Shown piece by piece: positions 1 through 6,317 of a stretch of DNA of 13,814 bases; within the stretch, counting starts at the first letter, position 1, and each line of letters begins with the position of its first letter. Under the pieces are notes generated by a model. The model did no database searches, was not told the origin of the DNA, and saw nothing but the letters and a program-made list of their open reading frames with translations. Position numbers and translations under genes: made by a program. The DNA lies in NCBI GenBank assembly GCA_002452315.1, contig DKFH01000016.1:1164-14977 (forward strand), written 5' to 3'. This DNA comes from Anaerolineaceae bacterium UBA6801. GTDB lineage: Bacteria; Chloroflexota; Anaerolineae; Anaerolineales; Anaerolineaceae.

Positions 1-125
1 TCTTCAATGAGCACATGTCCCTCGCAAATCAGGGCGACCAGAAGCAAATCGATCGACTCTGGTTTACCGACGATCACTTTGCCGATGTTGCTTTTTATCT
101 TCTGTGTGATGGTTTGTAGATCCAT
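1..125 (-). CDS. MoxR-family AAA+ ATPase, N-terminal fragment
   Basis: Only the first 41 codons are inside the window; the gene runs off the left edge. Reading the minus strand from the ATG at 125-123 gives a protein beginning MDLQTITQKI, then IGKVIVGKPESIDLLLVALI, then CEGHVLIE. The pattern I-V-G-K-x-x-x-I-x-L-L-L-V-A-L-x-x-x-G-H-V-L-x-E is the typical lead-in to the Walker A loop of MoxR ATPases; the loop itself lies outside. MoxR proteins are chaperone-like AAA+ ATPases that usually act with VWA-domain proteins encoded nearby, but no such partner is visible here. An AAGGA ribosome-binding site lies about 8 nt before the ATG and supports this start. The gene is divergent from zwf. The family call is fairly safe despite the short piece; the substrate is unknown. 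Confidence 0.8.
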   Translation of the reverse strand, partial: MDLQTITQKIKSNIGKVIVGKPESIDLLLVALICEGHVLIE

Positions 126-137
126 GGGTTATTATCC

Positions 138-166
138 TTGGGTGGCATAATTGGATTTTCTATAAT
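138..166 (+). promoter_or_regulatory. Probable sigma70-type promoter for zwf
   Basis: A perfect TATAAT (161-166) is preceded, with 17 nt between, by TTGGGT (138-143), which keeps only the TTG of the -35 consensus. Transcription would start near 173, giving a leader of about 60 nt before the zwf ATG. The site is in the 110-nt gap between moxR and zwf and overlaps the moxR ribosome-binding region on the other strand. This is a sequence match only. Confidence 0.5.
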
Positions 167-235
167 GATAAGACATTCGGGTAAAATTGAAAACGGAAAC
201 ATTAAACCCATACCTGTCAACCTGCGGAGTGTGTC

Positions 236-1735
236 ATGCCTGAACTTGAAGTAAAAAATCATCCTTGTTCTGATGGTGTTGCCATCGTTATCTTTGGTGT
301 GACCGGGGACCTCTCCCGCAGAAAACTCATGCCTGCCCTGTACGAAAACGCTAAGTTTGACCGTCTGCCCAAGCCCTTATACCTGATCGGCTTTGCCAGG
401 CGGTCCTGGGATGATGAAAAAATGCGCTCGGTCCTGCGTCAGGGGCTGCTGGATTATGGGCGAACCAATCCCATTGACGAACAGGTGCTTAATCAACTGC
501 TTGAAAACGCCTATTACATCGAATCCACTTTCCAGGATTCAGCTGGATACACACAATTGTATCAGGTCTTAAATGACCTCGGGGTTCAAAACACACTTTT
601 TTACCTGGCTACACCCCCGGGTCAGTACGCAACGATCGTTGAAAAAATTGGTAAATCGGAATTGGAATCCTGCCCTGGCGGGTGGCGACGGATCGTGGTC
701 GAAAAACCCTTTGGACGTGACCTGGAGTCTGCCAAAGCGCTCGATGCAACACTCCATACGGTGTTCAGTGAGGACCAAATTTACCGCATGGACCACTACC
801 TGGGCAAGGAGACGGTGCAAAACATCCTGGCTTTCCGGTTTGGCAATGGCATTTTTGAACCGCTGTGGAACCGCAATAATATCGATCATATTCAGATCAC
901 CATGGCAGAATCCGAAGGGGTGGGCACCCGGGCCGGGTATTATGATCGAGCGGGCGTCGTCCGGGACGTATTCCAGAACCACTTGCTTCAGTTGCTGACC
1001 CTCACGGCCATGGAGGCCCCGGCAGTGTTCAGCCCTAAGGCCGTCAGGGATGAAAAGGTAAAGGTGCTCAATTCTGTCAACAACATCACGGGAGAAGTGG
1101 CCCTTCACAACACCTTTCGGGCGCAGTATGTGTCCGGCTCGATTAATGGAGAACGGGTGCCCAGTTATCGCGATGAACCGAATGTAGCCCCGGATTCGAT
1201 CACCGAAACCTACATGGCTGCCCGTCTGTTTGTCAACAACTGGCGCTGGGCTGGGGTCCCGTTTTACCTGCGCTCTGGTAAGCGCCTGCCAAAACGGGTG
1301 ACAGAGATTGCCATTCAATTCAAACAAATCCCACTTTCCCTGTTTGGCCAGCGCAATTTAGCCGGAGAGGCCCCTAACGTGCTGGTGATGCGCATTCAGC
1401 CGAACGAAGGTATCACGTTGTTCCTGGGTGCGAAGGTGCCTGGCGGCGCCATGCGGATTGAACCGGTTGAGATGCGCTTCAGCTATGCGGAGGCGTTTGG
1501 GGAATCGAATCCTGAAGCTTATGAGCGGCTGCTATTGGATTGCCTGATGGGGGATGCTACACTGTTCAATCGCAGCGATGAGGTCGGAGAGGCCTGGCGT
1601 TTGGCGCAGGGCATCATAGATGCATGGGATGAGCAGGGACTGGAGAATTTGCCGGTTTACGAAGCGGGTACGCAAGGACCGCATGGTGCGGATGACTTTA
1701 TTATGCGGTTTAACCATCATTGGCGCAAAATTTAA
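236..1735 (+). CDS. zwf: Glucose-6-phosphate 1-dehydrogenase
   Basis: The enzyme oxidises glucose 6-phosphate to 6-phosphogluconolactone, the first step of the oxidative pentose phosphate pathway, producing reduced NAD(P) in the cytoplasm. The 499-residue length is normal for the family. The dinucleotide-binding loop G-V-T-G-D-L-S-R-R-K-L is at residues 21-31, E-K-P-F-G is at 156-160, and the active-site signature R-M-D-H-Y-L-G-K-E is at 184-192 with the His187 and Lys191 expected for substrate binding. The rest aligns end to end with the C-terminal domain in style (VTEIAIQFK, NVLVMRIQPNEGI). A GGAG ribosome-binding site at 226-229, 6 nt before the ATG, fixes the start. It is probably transcribed alone: moxR is divergent upstream and the zinc-ribbon gene converges downstream. 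No 6-phosphogluconolactonase, gnd or opcA is next to it. Cofactor preference cannot be read from the sequence with certainty. Confidence 0.97.
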   Translation: MPELEVKNHPCSDGVAIVIFGVTGDLSRRKLMPALYENAKFDRLPKPLYLIGFARRSWDDEKMRSVLRQGLLDYGRTNPIDEQVLNQLLENAYYIESTFQDSAGYTQLYQVLNDLGVQNTLFYLATPPGQYATIVEKIGKSELESCPGGWRRIVVEKPFGRDLESAKALDATLHTVFSEDQIYRMDHYLGKETVQNILAFRFGNGIFEPLWNRNNIDHIQITMAESEGVGTRAGYYDRAGVVRDVFQNHLLQLLTLTAMEAPAVFSPKAVRDEKVKVLNSVNNITGEVALHNTFRAQYVSGSINGERVPSYRDEPNVAPDSITETYMAARLFVNNWRWAGVPFYLRSGKRLPKRVTEIAIQFKQIPLSLFGQRNLAGEAPNVLVMRIQPNEGITLFLGAKVPGGAMRIEPVEMRFSYAEAFGESNPEAYERLLLDCLMGDATLFNRSDEVGEAWRLAQGIIDAWDEQGLENLPVYEAGTQGPHGADDFIMRFNHHWRKI

Positions 1736-1795
1736 CTCTCACGAAAAACATTTGCTCAATAATAGATTTTGCTGAACAATCACACGGTTTGATGG

Positions 1796-2392
1796 TCAGT
1801 TCTGGACGAGGGGATTGCGGCAGTTGGGGCAATACCGTTCTAAAGTACTGACGACAAACCCGCAACTCATACAGGTTTGCGGCTGGATATCCCCCAGCGG
1901 CGCCCCGCACGCGATACAGCGGCCCTCACCGGGCGGGTTGGCCGTGTTGCAATAAGGGCATGCGTAGCGTTTCAAACGGTCTGAAAGGTCTTTGCCAACC
2001 CCAAATTGGCGGACGGTGCGTTCGATCACTTGCCACACTTCCTCATTGAGCTGCAGCGATTCGATGTCCTGGGCGATATCGTCGAGCCTACCGATCAGGG
2101 ATAAGGGGTTGCGAAGGGCACTGAGCGCAGTGACGCCCAGGCTGGCCGCGACACCGATCAAGGCTTGCTCTCCGACCTGGACTGAAACCCCATCTTCGAC
2201 CCGGTGGATGGTGATGGTTAGTGCAGTTTGACCGCCAGAGGGCGACCGGTGCCGCGTGGCAATTTGAATGGCAATTTGCGGATCGCGTCCGATTTGCTGA
2301 ACTTGGTAAGCCCCGCGATTATAATGAGCGATCAGATCACGAGCGATGTCGCTGGGATGGATATCTCCATGGTAAATACGCGTAGTTGGCAT
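1796..2392 (-). CDS. Double zinc-ribbon protein of unknown function
   Basis: I do not recognise a named family for the whole 198-residue protein. Residues 1 to about 130 form a soluble domain with no clear catalytic motif: it begins MPTTRIYHGDIHPSDIARDL, has a stretch of alternating beta-like residues (ALTITIHRVEDGVSVQVG), then a Gly/Ala/Leu-rich segment and an amphipathic helix. The last 55 residues carry four CxxC pairs (C145/C148, C159/C162, C174/C177, C188/C191), that is two zinc ribbons in tandem. No signal peptide or membrane helix is evident, so a cytoplasmic location is likely. A strong GGAAGG ribosome-binding site about 7-8 nt upstream supports the ATG at 2392. The gene is divergent from the SH3b gene, 101 nt apart, and converges on zwf with a 60-nt gap. 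Zinc binding is inferred from the cysteines; the role is unknown. Confidence 0.8.
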   Translation of the reverse strand: MPTTRIYHGDIHPSDIARDLIAHYNRGAYQVQQIGRDPQIAIQIATRHRSPSGGQTALTITIHRVEDGVSVQVGEQALIGVAASLGVTALSALRNPLSLIGRLDDIAQDIESLQLNEEVWQVIERTVRQFGVGKDLSDRLKRYACPYCNTANPPGEGRCIACGAPLGDIQPQTCMSCGFVVSTLERYCPNCRNPLVQN

Positions 2393-2437
2393 GTTCTGAC
2401 CTTCCCGGTATGCTTAGACTGATGAATTCGGAACAAC

Positions 2438-2466
2438 TTTATATTTTTTTCACCCTGGATTATAAT
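2438..2466 (+). promoter_or_regulatory. Probable promoter of the SH3b gene
   Basis: TTTATA (2438-2443, four of six consensus bases) is followed after 17 nt by a perfect TATAAT (2461-2466). A start near 2473 would leave a leader of about 20 nt carrying the AAGGTGA ribosome-binding site (2484-2490). The -10 lies inside the perfect 12-base palindrome at 2457-2468. Confidence 0.5.
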
Positions 2467-2468
2467 CC
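2457..2468. repeat. Perfect 12-base palindrome over a -10 box
   Basis: The sequence GGATTATAATCC equals its own reverse complement and contains the TATAAT at 2461-2466. It lies in the divergent gap between the zinc-ribbon and SH3b genes. It could be an operator half-site pair or chance; no second copy was found by eye. Confidence 0.5.
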
Positions 2469-2493
2469 GATTGCACAATTGTTAAGGTGAATT

Positions 2494-3129
2494 ATGATAT
2501 TTTTCAACAAAATCCAATCTAAACGCGTGGTTTTCCTGGTTTTTATCACCGCTATCCTGGTGGTTTTAAACTTAACCGGTCCGGTGATGGGTGAGCCCCT
2601 GGCGCAACAACCCACCGGCGAATTACCAACGGTTACGAGCACGCCGCGGGGCCCTTATGTGGTCGTCAATCCCATCACAGCCACGGAAACCCAAATCAAT
2701 GTGCGCGCTGGACCGAGTGCGTTAACCGAAAAGGTGGGGGTTTTACTCATTCACCAGGAAGCCAACGCCATTGGGCGCTATGGGGATTGGATTCAAATTG
2801 AATATCCAGGTGCGCCTGGTGGCAAGGCCTGGGTTTTTGCGAACTATGTGACGATTTATGGGGGACAAATTCCCCTGGTTGAACCGCCGCCCACTTCGAC
2901 ACCGAACGTGACCAAAACGGTGGATCCGACCTTGGCTGCACAGTTTTTAATCACACCCGATGCCACCCGTTTACCGACGTTTACCGAACCGCCGCCTTTG
3001 GAGATCCCCACATTTGAGCCAGCTGGGGAGACCTCGGCGTTGGGCGGCCTCCCGATGGGCTTGATCATCGTTGGGCTTGGGGCATTAGGTGTCTTCCTGG
3101 GTGTGATCGCCCTGATCAGCGGGCGTTAA
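2494..3129 (+). CDS. Membrane-anchored SH3b-domain protein
   Basis: A 211-residue envelope protein. Residues about 11-30 form a hydrophobic N-terminal segment (signal peptide or anchor). A bacterial SH3 domain spans roughly residues 55-124, with the hallmark I-N-V-R-A-G-P-S at 68-75, then G-V-L, G-R-Y-G-D-W-I-Q-I-E-Y and A-W-V-F-A-N-Y-V. A Pro/Thr-rich linker follows (about 125-180), and a C-terminal membrane helix (about 186-208) ends in a short SGR tail. SH3b domains commonly bind cell wall or mediate protein contacts outside the membrane; that this one does so is inference. There is no catalytic domain. The ATG at 2494 has AAGGTGA 3-4 nt upstream. Its stop codon interlocks with the stop of the convergent hydrolase gene. 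Partner genes are not evident. Confidence 0.85.
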   Translation: MIFFNKIQSKRVVFLVFITAILVVLNLTGPVMGEPLAQQPTGELPTVTSTPRGPYVVVNPITATETQINVRAGPSALTEKVGVLLIHQEANAIGRYGDWIQIEYPGAPGGKAWVFANYVTIYGGQIPLVEPPPTSTPNVTKTVDPTLAAQFLITPDATRLPTFTEPPPLEIPTFEPAGETSALGGLPMGLIIVGLGALGVFLGVIALISGR

Positions 3130-3779
3130 CCAAAGAACGAACCTAAGTCATTAAAACAATTCGCGCTCAGCTTGTGGCCGATCTCTGCTTCGCAAAAGGT
3201 CACCTGGGCGCCATTTTCTTTAAACCAGGTTGCAGCCCGGCGCGCCTTTTGGATGGGGATGATGTCATCCTGGGTCCCATGGGCGATGAAAAAAGGTTTC
3301 TTTTCCAGTGGTTTCCCATCTATCTGATCCATCCACGAGCTGGGGATGAATCCGGCCAACGCAGCGACCCGATTGATGCGTTCCGGCTGTAATATCGCCA
3401 GGGCATAGGCCAAAACGGCCCCCTGGCTGAACCCCATCAGGTCAAATACGCGTGTCTTAACCTCATGTTCATCCAACCATTGGTCAACCCGGGTCAATAA
3501 CTGCTCCCCTAACTGCTGGTAGGTGTGGATGTCCGGCCAATGCGGGGCAATTTCATGCCAGACATACTGGTCATCACCGTGTTGAATGGGGGCACGGGGC
3601 GCAATCAGCAGGTAATCTTCCGGTAAGGGTTTAGTGAGGATCCACATCACATTTTCATTGCCCTGGTAGCCATGCAATAAGAGCATCACCCGTTGATCAG
3701 ACCTCCGCGATTCAGGAGATTGGATTCGAAAATGCCATCCGTTGACCTCAACTTTTTCTGGTTGGCGCATATCACTCAT
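3126..3779 (-). CDS. Serine alpha/beta hydrolase (phospholipase/carboxylesterase family)
   Basis: A 217-residue cytoplasmic esterase of the phospholipase/carboxylesterase class. The full catalytic triad is visible: nucleophile Ser118 in G-F-S-Q-G, Asp171 in H-G-T-Q-D-D-I-I-P, and His202 in E-I-G-H-K-L. The oxyanion region L-L-L-H-G-Y-Q-G-N-E lies near residues 34-43. The likely substrates are short acyl or thioester/carboxyl esters; the exact one cannot be predicted. I chose the ATG at 3779 because AAAGGA lies 9 nt upstream and it overlaps the stop of the 57-codon gene before it. A TTG at 3818 would add 13 unlikely residues, and an ATG at 3770 is another option. It is the last gene of the patatin operon. 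Its TAA stop shares bases with the TAA of the convergent SH3b gene. Confidence 0.88.
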   Translation of the reverse strand: MSDMRQPEKVEVNGWHFRIQSPESRRSDQRVMLLLHGYQGNENVMWILTKPLPEDYLLIAPRAPIQHGDDQYVWHEIAPHWPDIHTYQQLGEQLLTRVDQWLDEHEVKTRVFDLMGFSQGAVLAYALAILQPERINRVAALAGFIPSSWMDQIDGKPLEKKPFFIAHGTQDDIIPIQKARRAATWFKENGAQVTFCEAEIGHKLSANCFNDLGSFFG

Positions 3780-3945
3780 TTTTTGCAATCCTTTCGATGA
3801 TATTGAGGAGGAGAACAATCACCAACACGACCACAACGGCCCCGGCCAGGCAAAATAACCCGGGCAGGGCTGCGTTGGCTCCAAAAAAATGCCAGATCAG
3901 ACCGAGCCCAATGGTCAAACACAGGATGAACAGGCCGATGATCAT
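3772..3945 (-). CDS. Small two-helix membrane protein (57 aa), unrecognised
   Basis: On the minus strand an ORF runs from the ATG at 3945 to a TGA at 3772. The protein starts MIIGLFILCLTIGLGLIW and has a short turn (FFGANAALPG), then a second hydrophobic stretch (about residues 29-50, rich in V/L/I) and a charged end (IERIAKNE). This makes a helical hairpin. Its stop overlaps the ATG of the hydrolase by 8 nt, which suggests translational coupling, and it sits 41 nt after the patatin gene. An in-frame TAG at 3972-3970 bounds the frame upstream. Weak point: no well-placed ribosome-binding site precedes the ATG (AGGGA is about 21 nt away). The function is unknown; a membrane tether for the adjacent lipases is only a guess. 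Confidence 0.55.
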   Translation of the reverse strand: MIIGLFILCLTIGLGLIWHFFGANAALPGLFCLAGAVVVVLVIVLLLNIIERIAKNE

Positions 3946-3986
3946 CCCGTGTTTGATTGCGGTATTTCCCTAAATCCCGCTGGCCT

Positions 3987-4910
3987 TTATTCTTCAATGT
4001 TTCCCCAGTAATCTGGCAATGGGTCTGGGATGACCCGGTTTTTAACTTTGCGCTGGAGCTTTTTGACCCAGTTAGCCTCAGCCTCAATTTTCTGCAGCGT
4101 TTCCTCAGTGGCTGTGATGCCTGCCTGGACCAACTCGTTAACATCAATTTTCTGCAAGAGCCCGATATGACCAACCGGTGGCGCAATGATCACTTCGGGT
4201 TTATACAAAAGCATGGTAAGTTCTGTGAGGTGTTTACCGGAAACATCAGAGGACCGGGAAAAAATTTTGAAAGCCTGAACAGGCCTCAGGTTGTTCAAAC
4301 GCTCCACGATGGTGGAAGGTCCTGGAATGCTGATTGGCATGGGCAGTTCGTCATCCGGATGGTCCGGTGGCCTTTTGTGCAGCATTACCGCTACTACGGG
4401 CAGGTCAGGTCGCAGCCAGCGCGCAACCTGCACTGGCACGGGGTCAATCACACCGCCGTCGACCAGAACCCGGCCGCCAATTTTCTGGCTGGGGAACACG
4501 CCGGGCACTGCAGAAGTCGCCAGAACGGCGTCGAGCACTTTTCCTTTATTGAGGATGATCTCTTTGCCGCTGTAAAGGCTGACAGCTGTGGCCGCAAAGG
4601 GGATTTCTAATTCATCGAAGGTGCGGTCTGCCAGCAGGTTAGAAAGTTTTTCGGCGATACCGCCCAGGCCCAGCAATGAAGGGGGATCATCCGGTTGGCG
4701 GCTAAACGTGCGGAGGGGGTCGAAATCTTCAAATGCGTCAATCATCTTCTGGGTGCTGAAGCCAGCAGCATAAACGGACCCCACCAATCCACCAGCACTG
4801 GTACCGGCAATGGCTTTGATTTTGAATTGATGTTCCTCCAAGGTCTTAATCACGCCGATATGAGCAATACCTCTGACCCCGCCACCACCTAAAGCTAATG
4901 TAATATCCAT
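3987..4910 (-). CDS. Patatin-like phospholipase (RssA-type)
   Basis: A 307-residue patatin-family acyl hydrolase with a Ser-Asp dyad. The oxyanion loop G-G-G-G-V-R-G is at residues 8-14, the nucleophile elbow G-T-S-A-G at 36-40 (Ser38), and the catalytic Asp151 is in the D-G-G motif. The length and the very early oxyanion loop match the bacterial RssA/YchK type. There is no signal peptide, so it probably acts on membrane lipid acyl esters from the cytoplasmic face. The last 45 residues (TATEETLQKIEAEANWVKKL and beyond) are a charged helix extending past the patatin core. The start is supported by GAGGGAG 7 nt before the ATG. It is first in a probable operon with the 57-aa membrane protein and the serine hydrolase, and divergent from smpB. 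Confidence 0.93.
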   Translation of the reverse strand: MDITLALGGGGVRGIAHIGVIKTLEEHQFKIKAIAGTSAGGLVGSVYAAGFSTQKMIDAFEDFDPLRTFSRQPDDPPSLLGLGGIAEKLSNLLADRTFDELEIPFAATAVSLYSGKEIILNKGKVLDAVLATSAVPGVFPSQKIGGRVLVDGGVIDPVPVQVARWLRPDLPVVAVMLHKRPPDHPDDELPMPISIPGPSTIVERLNNLRPVQAFKIFSRSSDVSGKHLTELTMLLYKPEVIIAPPVGHIGLLQKIDVNELVQAGITATEETLQKIEAEANWVKKLQRKVKNRVIPDPLPDYWGNIEE

Positions 4911-4952
4911 CGAAAAACTCCCTCAAATCAATACAGATTGAACCTACTTCTT

Positions 4953-4958
4953 ATTATA
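4953..4958 (-). promoter_or_regulatory. Possible -10 element for the patatin operon
   Basis: The minus strand reads TATAAT at 4958-4953, about 43 nt before the patatin ATG. No good -35 lies at the usual distance: the best near position reads GGCAAA. A TTGACA on the same strand at 5009-5004 is too far away to pair with it. The call rests mainly on the perfect hexamer and its position in the divergent gap. Confidence 0.35.
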
Positions 4959-5078
4959 CCCAAGATGAGTAGACCTTTGCCTGAAGAGTATTAATCTCTA
5001 TTTTGTCAACCAAAGAATCGAGGAATTCGTTGCCAATCTGTTTATCGATATTACGTAGTGTTTAGGTCTGCCAGTCTG

Positions 5079-5087
5079 TGCTAAAAT
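5079..5087 (+). promoter_or_regulatory. Extended -10 promoter just before smpB
   Basis: TGCTAAAAT (5079-5087) matches the extended -10 form TGnTAtAAT with one change. No -35 hexamer is evident, as is common for extended -10 promoters. Transcription would begin about 7 nt later, at 5094-5096, which is on or next to the smpB ATG at 5096. Confidence 0.45.
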
Positions 5088-5095
5088 TAGGTGCG

Positions 5096-5566
5096 ATGAA
5101 TGGAAAAAAGATTGTTGCAAGAAATCGAAAAGCGAAATTTGAATACGAACTCCTTGAAACCTTTGAAGCAGGTCTGGAGTTGAAGGGCTCCGAGATTAAA
5201 TCCATCCGTGCCGGTCAGGTGTCGCTTTCTGAGGCTTATGTCCGGACCAATGGACGGCAGGCCTGGCTGGTTGGCGCGCATATCGCGCCTTATGACCAGG
5301 CAAGTGTCTTCAACCATGAGCCGGACCGTGACCGGCGCCTCTTATTGCATAAACGCGAGATCAAAACCTTGTGGGATGCGGTGCGTTTAAAAGGCATCAC
5401 CATCGTCCCTACGGTGCTTTACTTACGTGATGGTCTTGCTAAAGTGGAAATTGCCCTAGCAAAAGGCAAACGGCAATATGATAAGCGCCAGGCCATTAAA
5501 AAACGAGATATGGACCGCGAAGTTGACCGTGCCCTGGAAAACCGAAAAGGACGCAAGGATTATTAA
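5096..5566 (+). CDS. smpB: SsrA-binding protein SmpB
   Basis: SmpB binds tmRNA and delivers it to stalled ribosomes for trans-translation. The 156-residue protein shows the family signature throughout: I-V-A-R-N-R-K-A-K-F-E-Y near the N-terminus, E-T-F-E-A-G-L-E-L-K-G-S-E-I-K-S-I-R, then H-I-A-P-Y, R-R-L-L-L-H-K-R-E-I, and a basic C-terminal tail (KGKRQYDKRQAIKKRDMDRE) that mimics a codon-anticodon helix in the decoding centre. I chose the ATG at 5096 because the conserved start follows within a few residues; an in-frame GTG at 5078 would add six atypical residues and lies over the promoter. AGGTG is only 2 nt before the ATG, so initiation may be leaderless. The tmRNA gene itself is not in the window. 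It is the first gene of the long plus-strand run. Confidence 0.96.
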   Translation: MNGKKIVARNRKAKFEYELLETFEAGLELKGSEIKSIRAGQVSLSEAYVRTNGRQAWLVGAHIAPYDQASVFNHEPDRDRRLLLHKREIKTLWDAVRLKGITIVPTVLYLRDGLAKVEIALAKGKRQYDKRQAIKKRDMDREVDRALENRKGRKDY

Positions 5567-5595
5567 CCAGAAATCCTACGCAAACAAAACCGCCA

Positions 5596-6304
5596 ATGCT
5601 GAATAATAACCTGATTGCCCTTGCCCTAACTATCTTAATTGCTGTCGTTTGGCTGCGTTTGAACGTCTTCCTGGCACATCGCGATTGGATATCCAGCACC
5701 CTCAGCCGGAAAATCATTCATATTGGCACAGGCCCCTTTTTTGTCCTATGCTGGCTGCTGTTCAAAGAGACATCATCGGCGCCGTTCATCGCTGCTGTGG
5801 TGCCTTTGGCCATTACCGCCCAATTTGCGCTGGTGGGCATTGGTGTGATCAAAGACCCTTCGGCGGTGGCGGCCTTGTCCCGCACTGGCGATCGGCGCGA
5901 GATTCTGCGGGGTCCGCTGTATTACGGGATTGTCTTTGTACTGCTGACAATCGCATTTTGGCGCCGCTCTCCGACGGGAATTGTGGCCTTGATGATCCTG
6001 TGCGGTGGGGATGGCTTGGCGGATATCGTCGGGAAAAAAAGTGGGCGGAATCAGGGTGCCCTGGTCAACGAAAAAGTCCCTTGCAGGTTCGCTGACCATG
6101 CTTTTGGGCGGCTTTGTGTTTTCAGTATTGGTGTTGTGGGCTTTCATCTGGGGAGGGTATTTCACCCCACCACTCACAAATTACCTGCTTTCGGTCGGTA
6201 TTATTGCGGTGGCAATGACAATCGTCGAATCTTTGCCCTTTAGTGATGTGGATAACATCACCATCCCCTTGGTTTCGGTCCCGATAGGGCTAATAGTTTT
6301 TTGA
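5596..6304 (+). CDS. Phytol/dolichol kinase-like membrane protein, frameshifted
   Basis: A polytopic membrane protein of the CTP-dependent phytol kinase/phosphatidate cytidylyltransferase superfamily. It would phosphorylate an isoprenoid alcohol or use CTP on a lipid substrate. The first part (5596 to about 6033) contains S-R-K-I-I-H-I-G-T-G near residue 37 and C-G-G-D-G-L-A-D-I-V-G-K-K near residue 136. The second part continues in the next frame: R-V-P-W-S-T-K-K-S-L-A-G-S-L, several helices, and D-V-D-N-I-T-I-P-L near the end. Both halves are family-conserved, so one gene of about 235 codons is broken by one extra base, most simply in the A7 run at 6034-6040; six A would restore G-K-K-V-G-G-I-R-V-P-W. 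The rest of the first frame, to a stop at 6243, is not membrane-like. No ribosome-binding site is clear before the ATG. It lies 29 nt after smpB. Confidence 0.82.
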
Positions 6305-6317
6305 ATTGGGAGCTTTT

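Noticed and set aside
215..220. TTGACA on the minus strand in the moxR-zwf gap
   Set aside because: The matching -10 position reads TCCGTT; no convincing moxR promoter could be built from it.
569..1327. A 252-codon open frame on the minus strand within zwf
   Set aside because: It lies antisense to a clear zwf, has no recognisable domain or ribosome-binding site, and its composition is that expected of a shadow frame.
1736..1795. Possible terminator hairpin between zwf and the zinc-ribbon gene
   Set aside because: Only a weak 6-of-7 stem (TTGCTCA with TGAACAA) with a long loop and no T-run; not enough to call.
3957..4610. A 217-codon plus-strand frame opposite the patatin gene
   Set aside because: It is fully antisense to well-conserved patatin motifs and its translation has no domain or membrane pattern.
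5004..5009. TTGACA on the minus strand upstream of the patatin gene
   Set aside because: No -10-like hexamer at 16-18 nt (the place reads CTTCAG), and the good TATAAT is too far downstream to pair.
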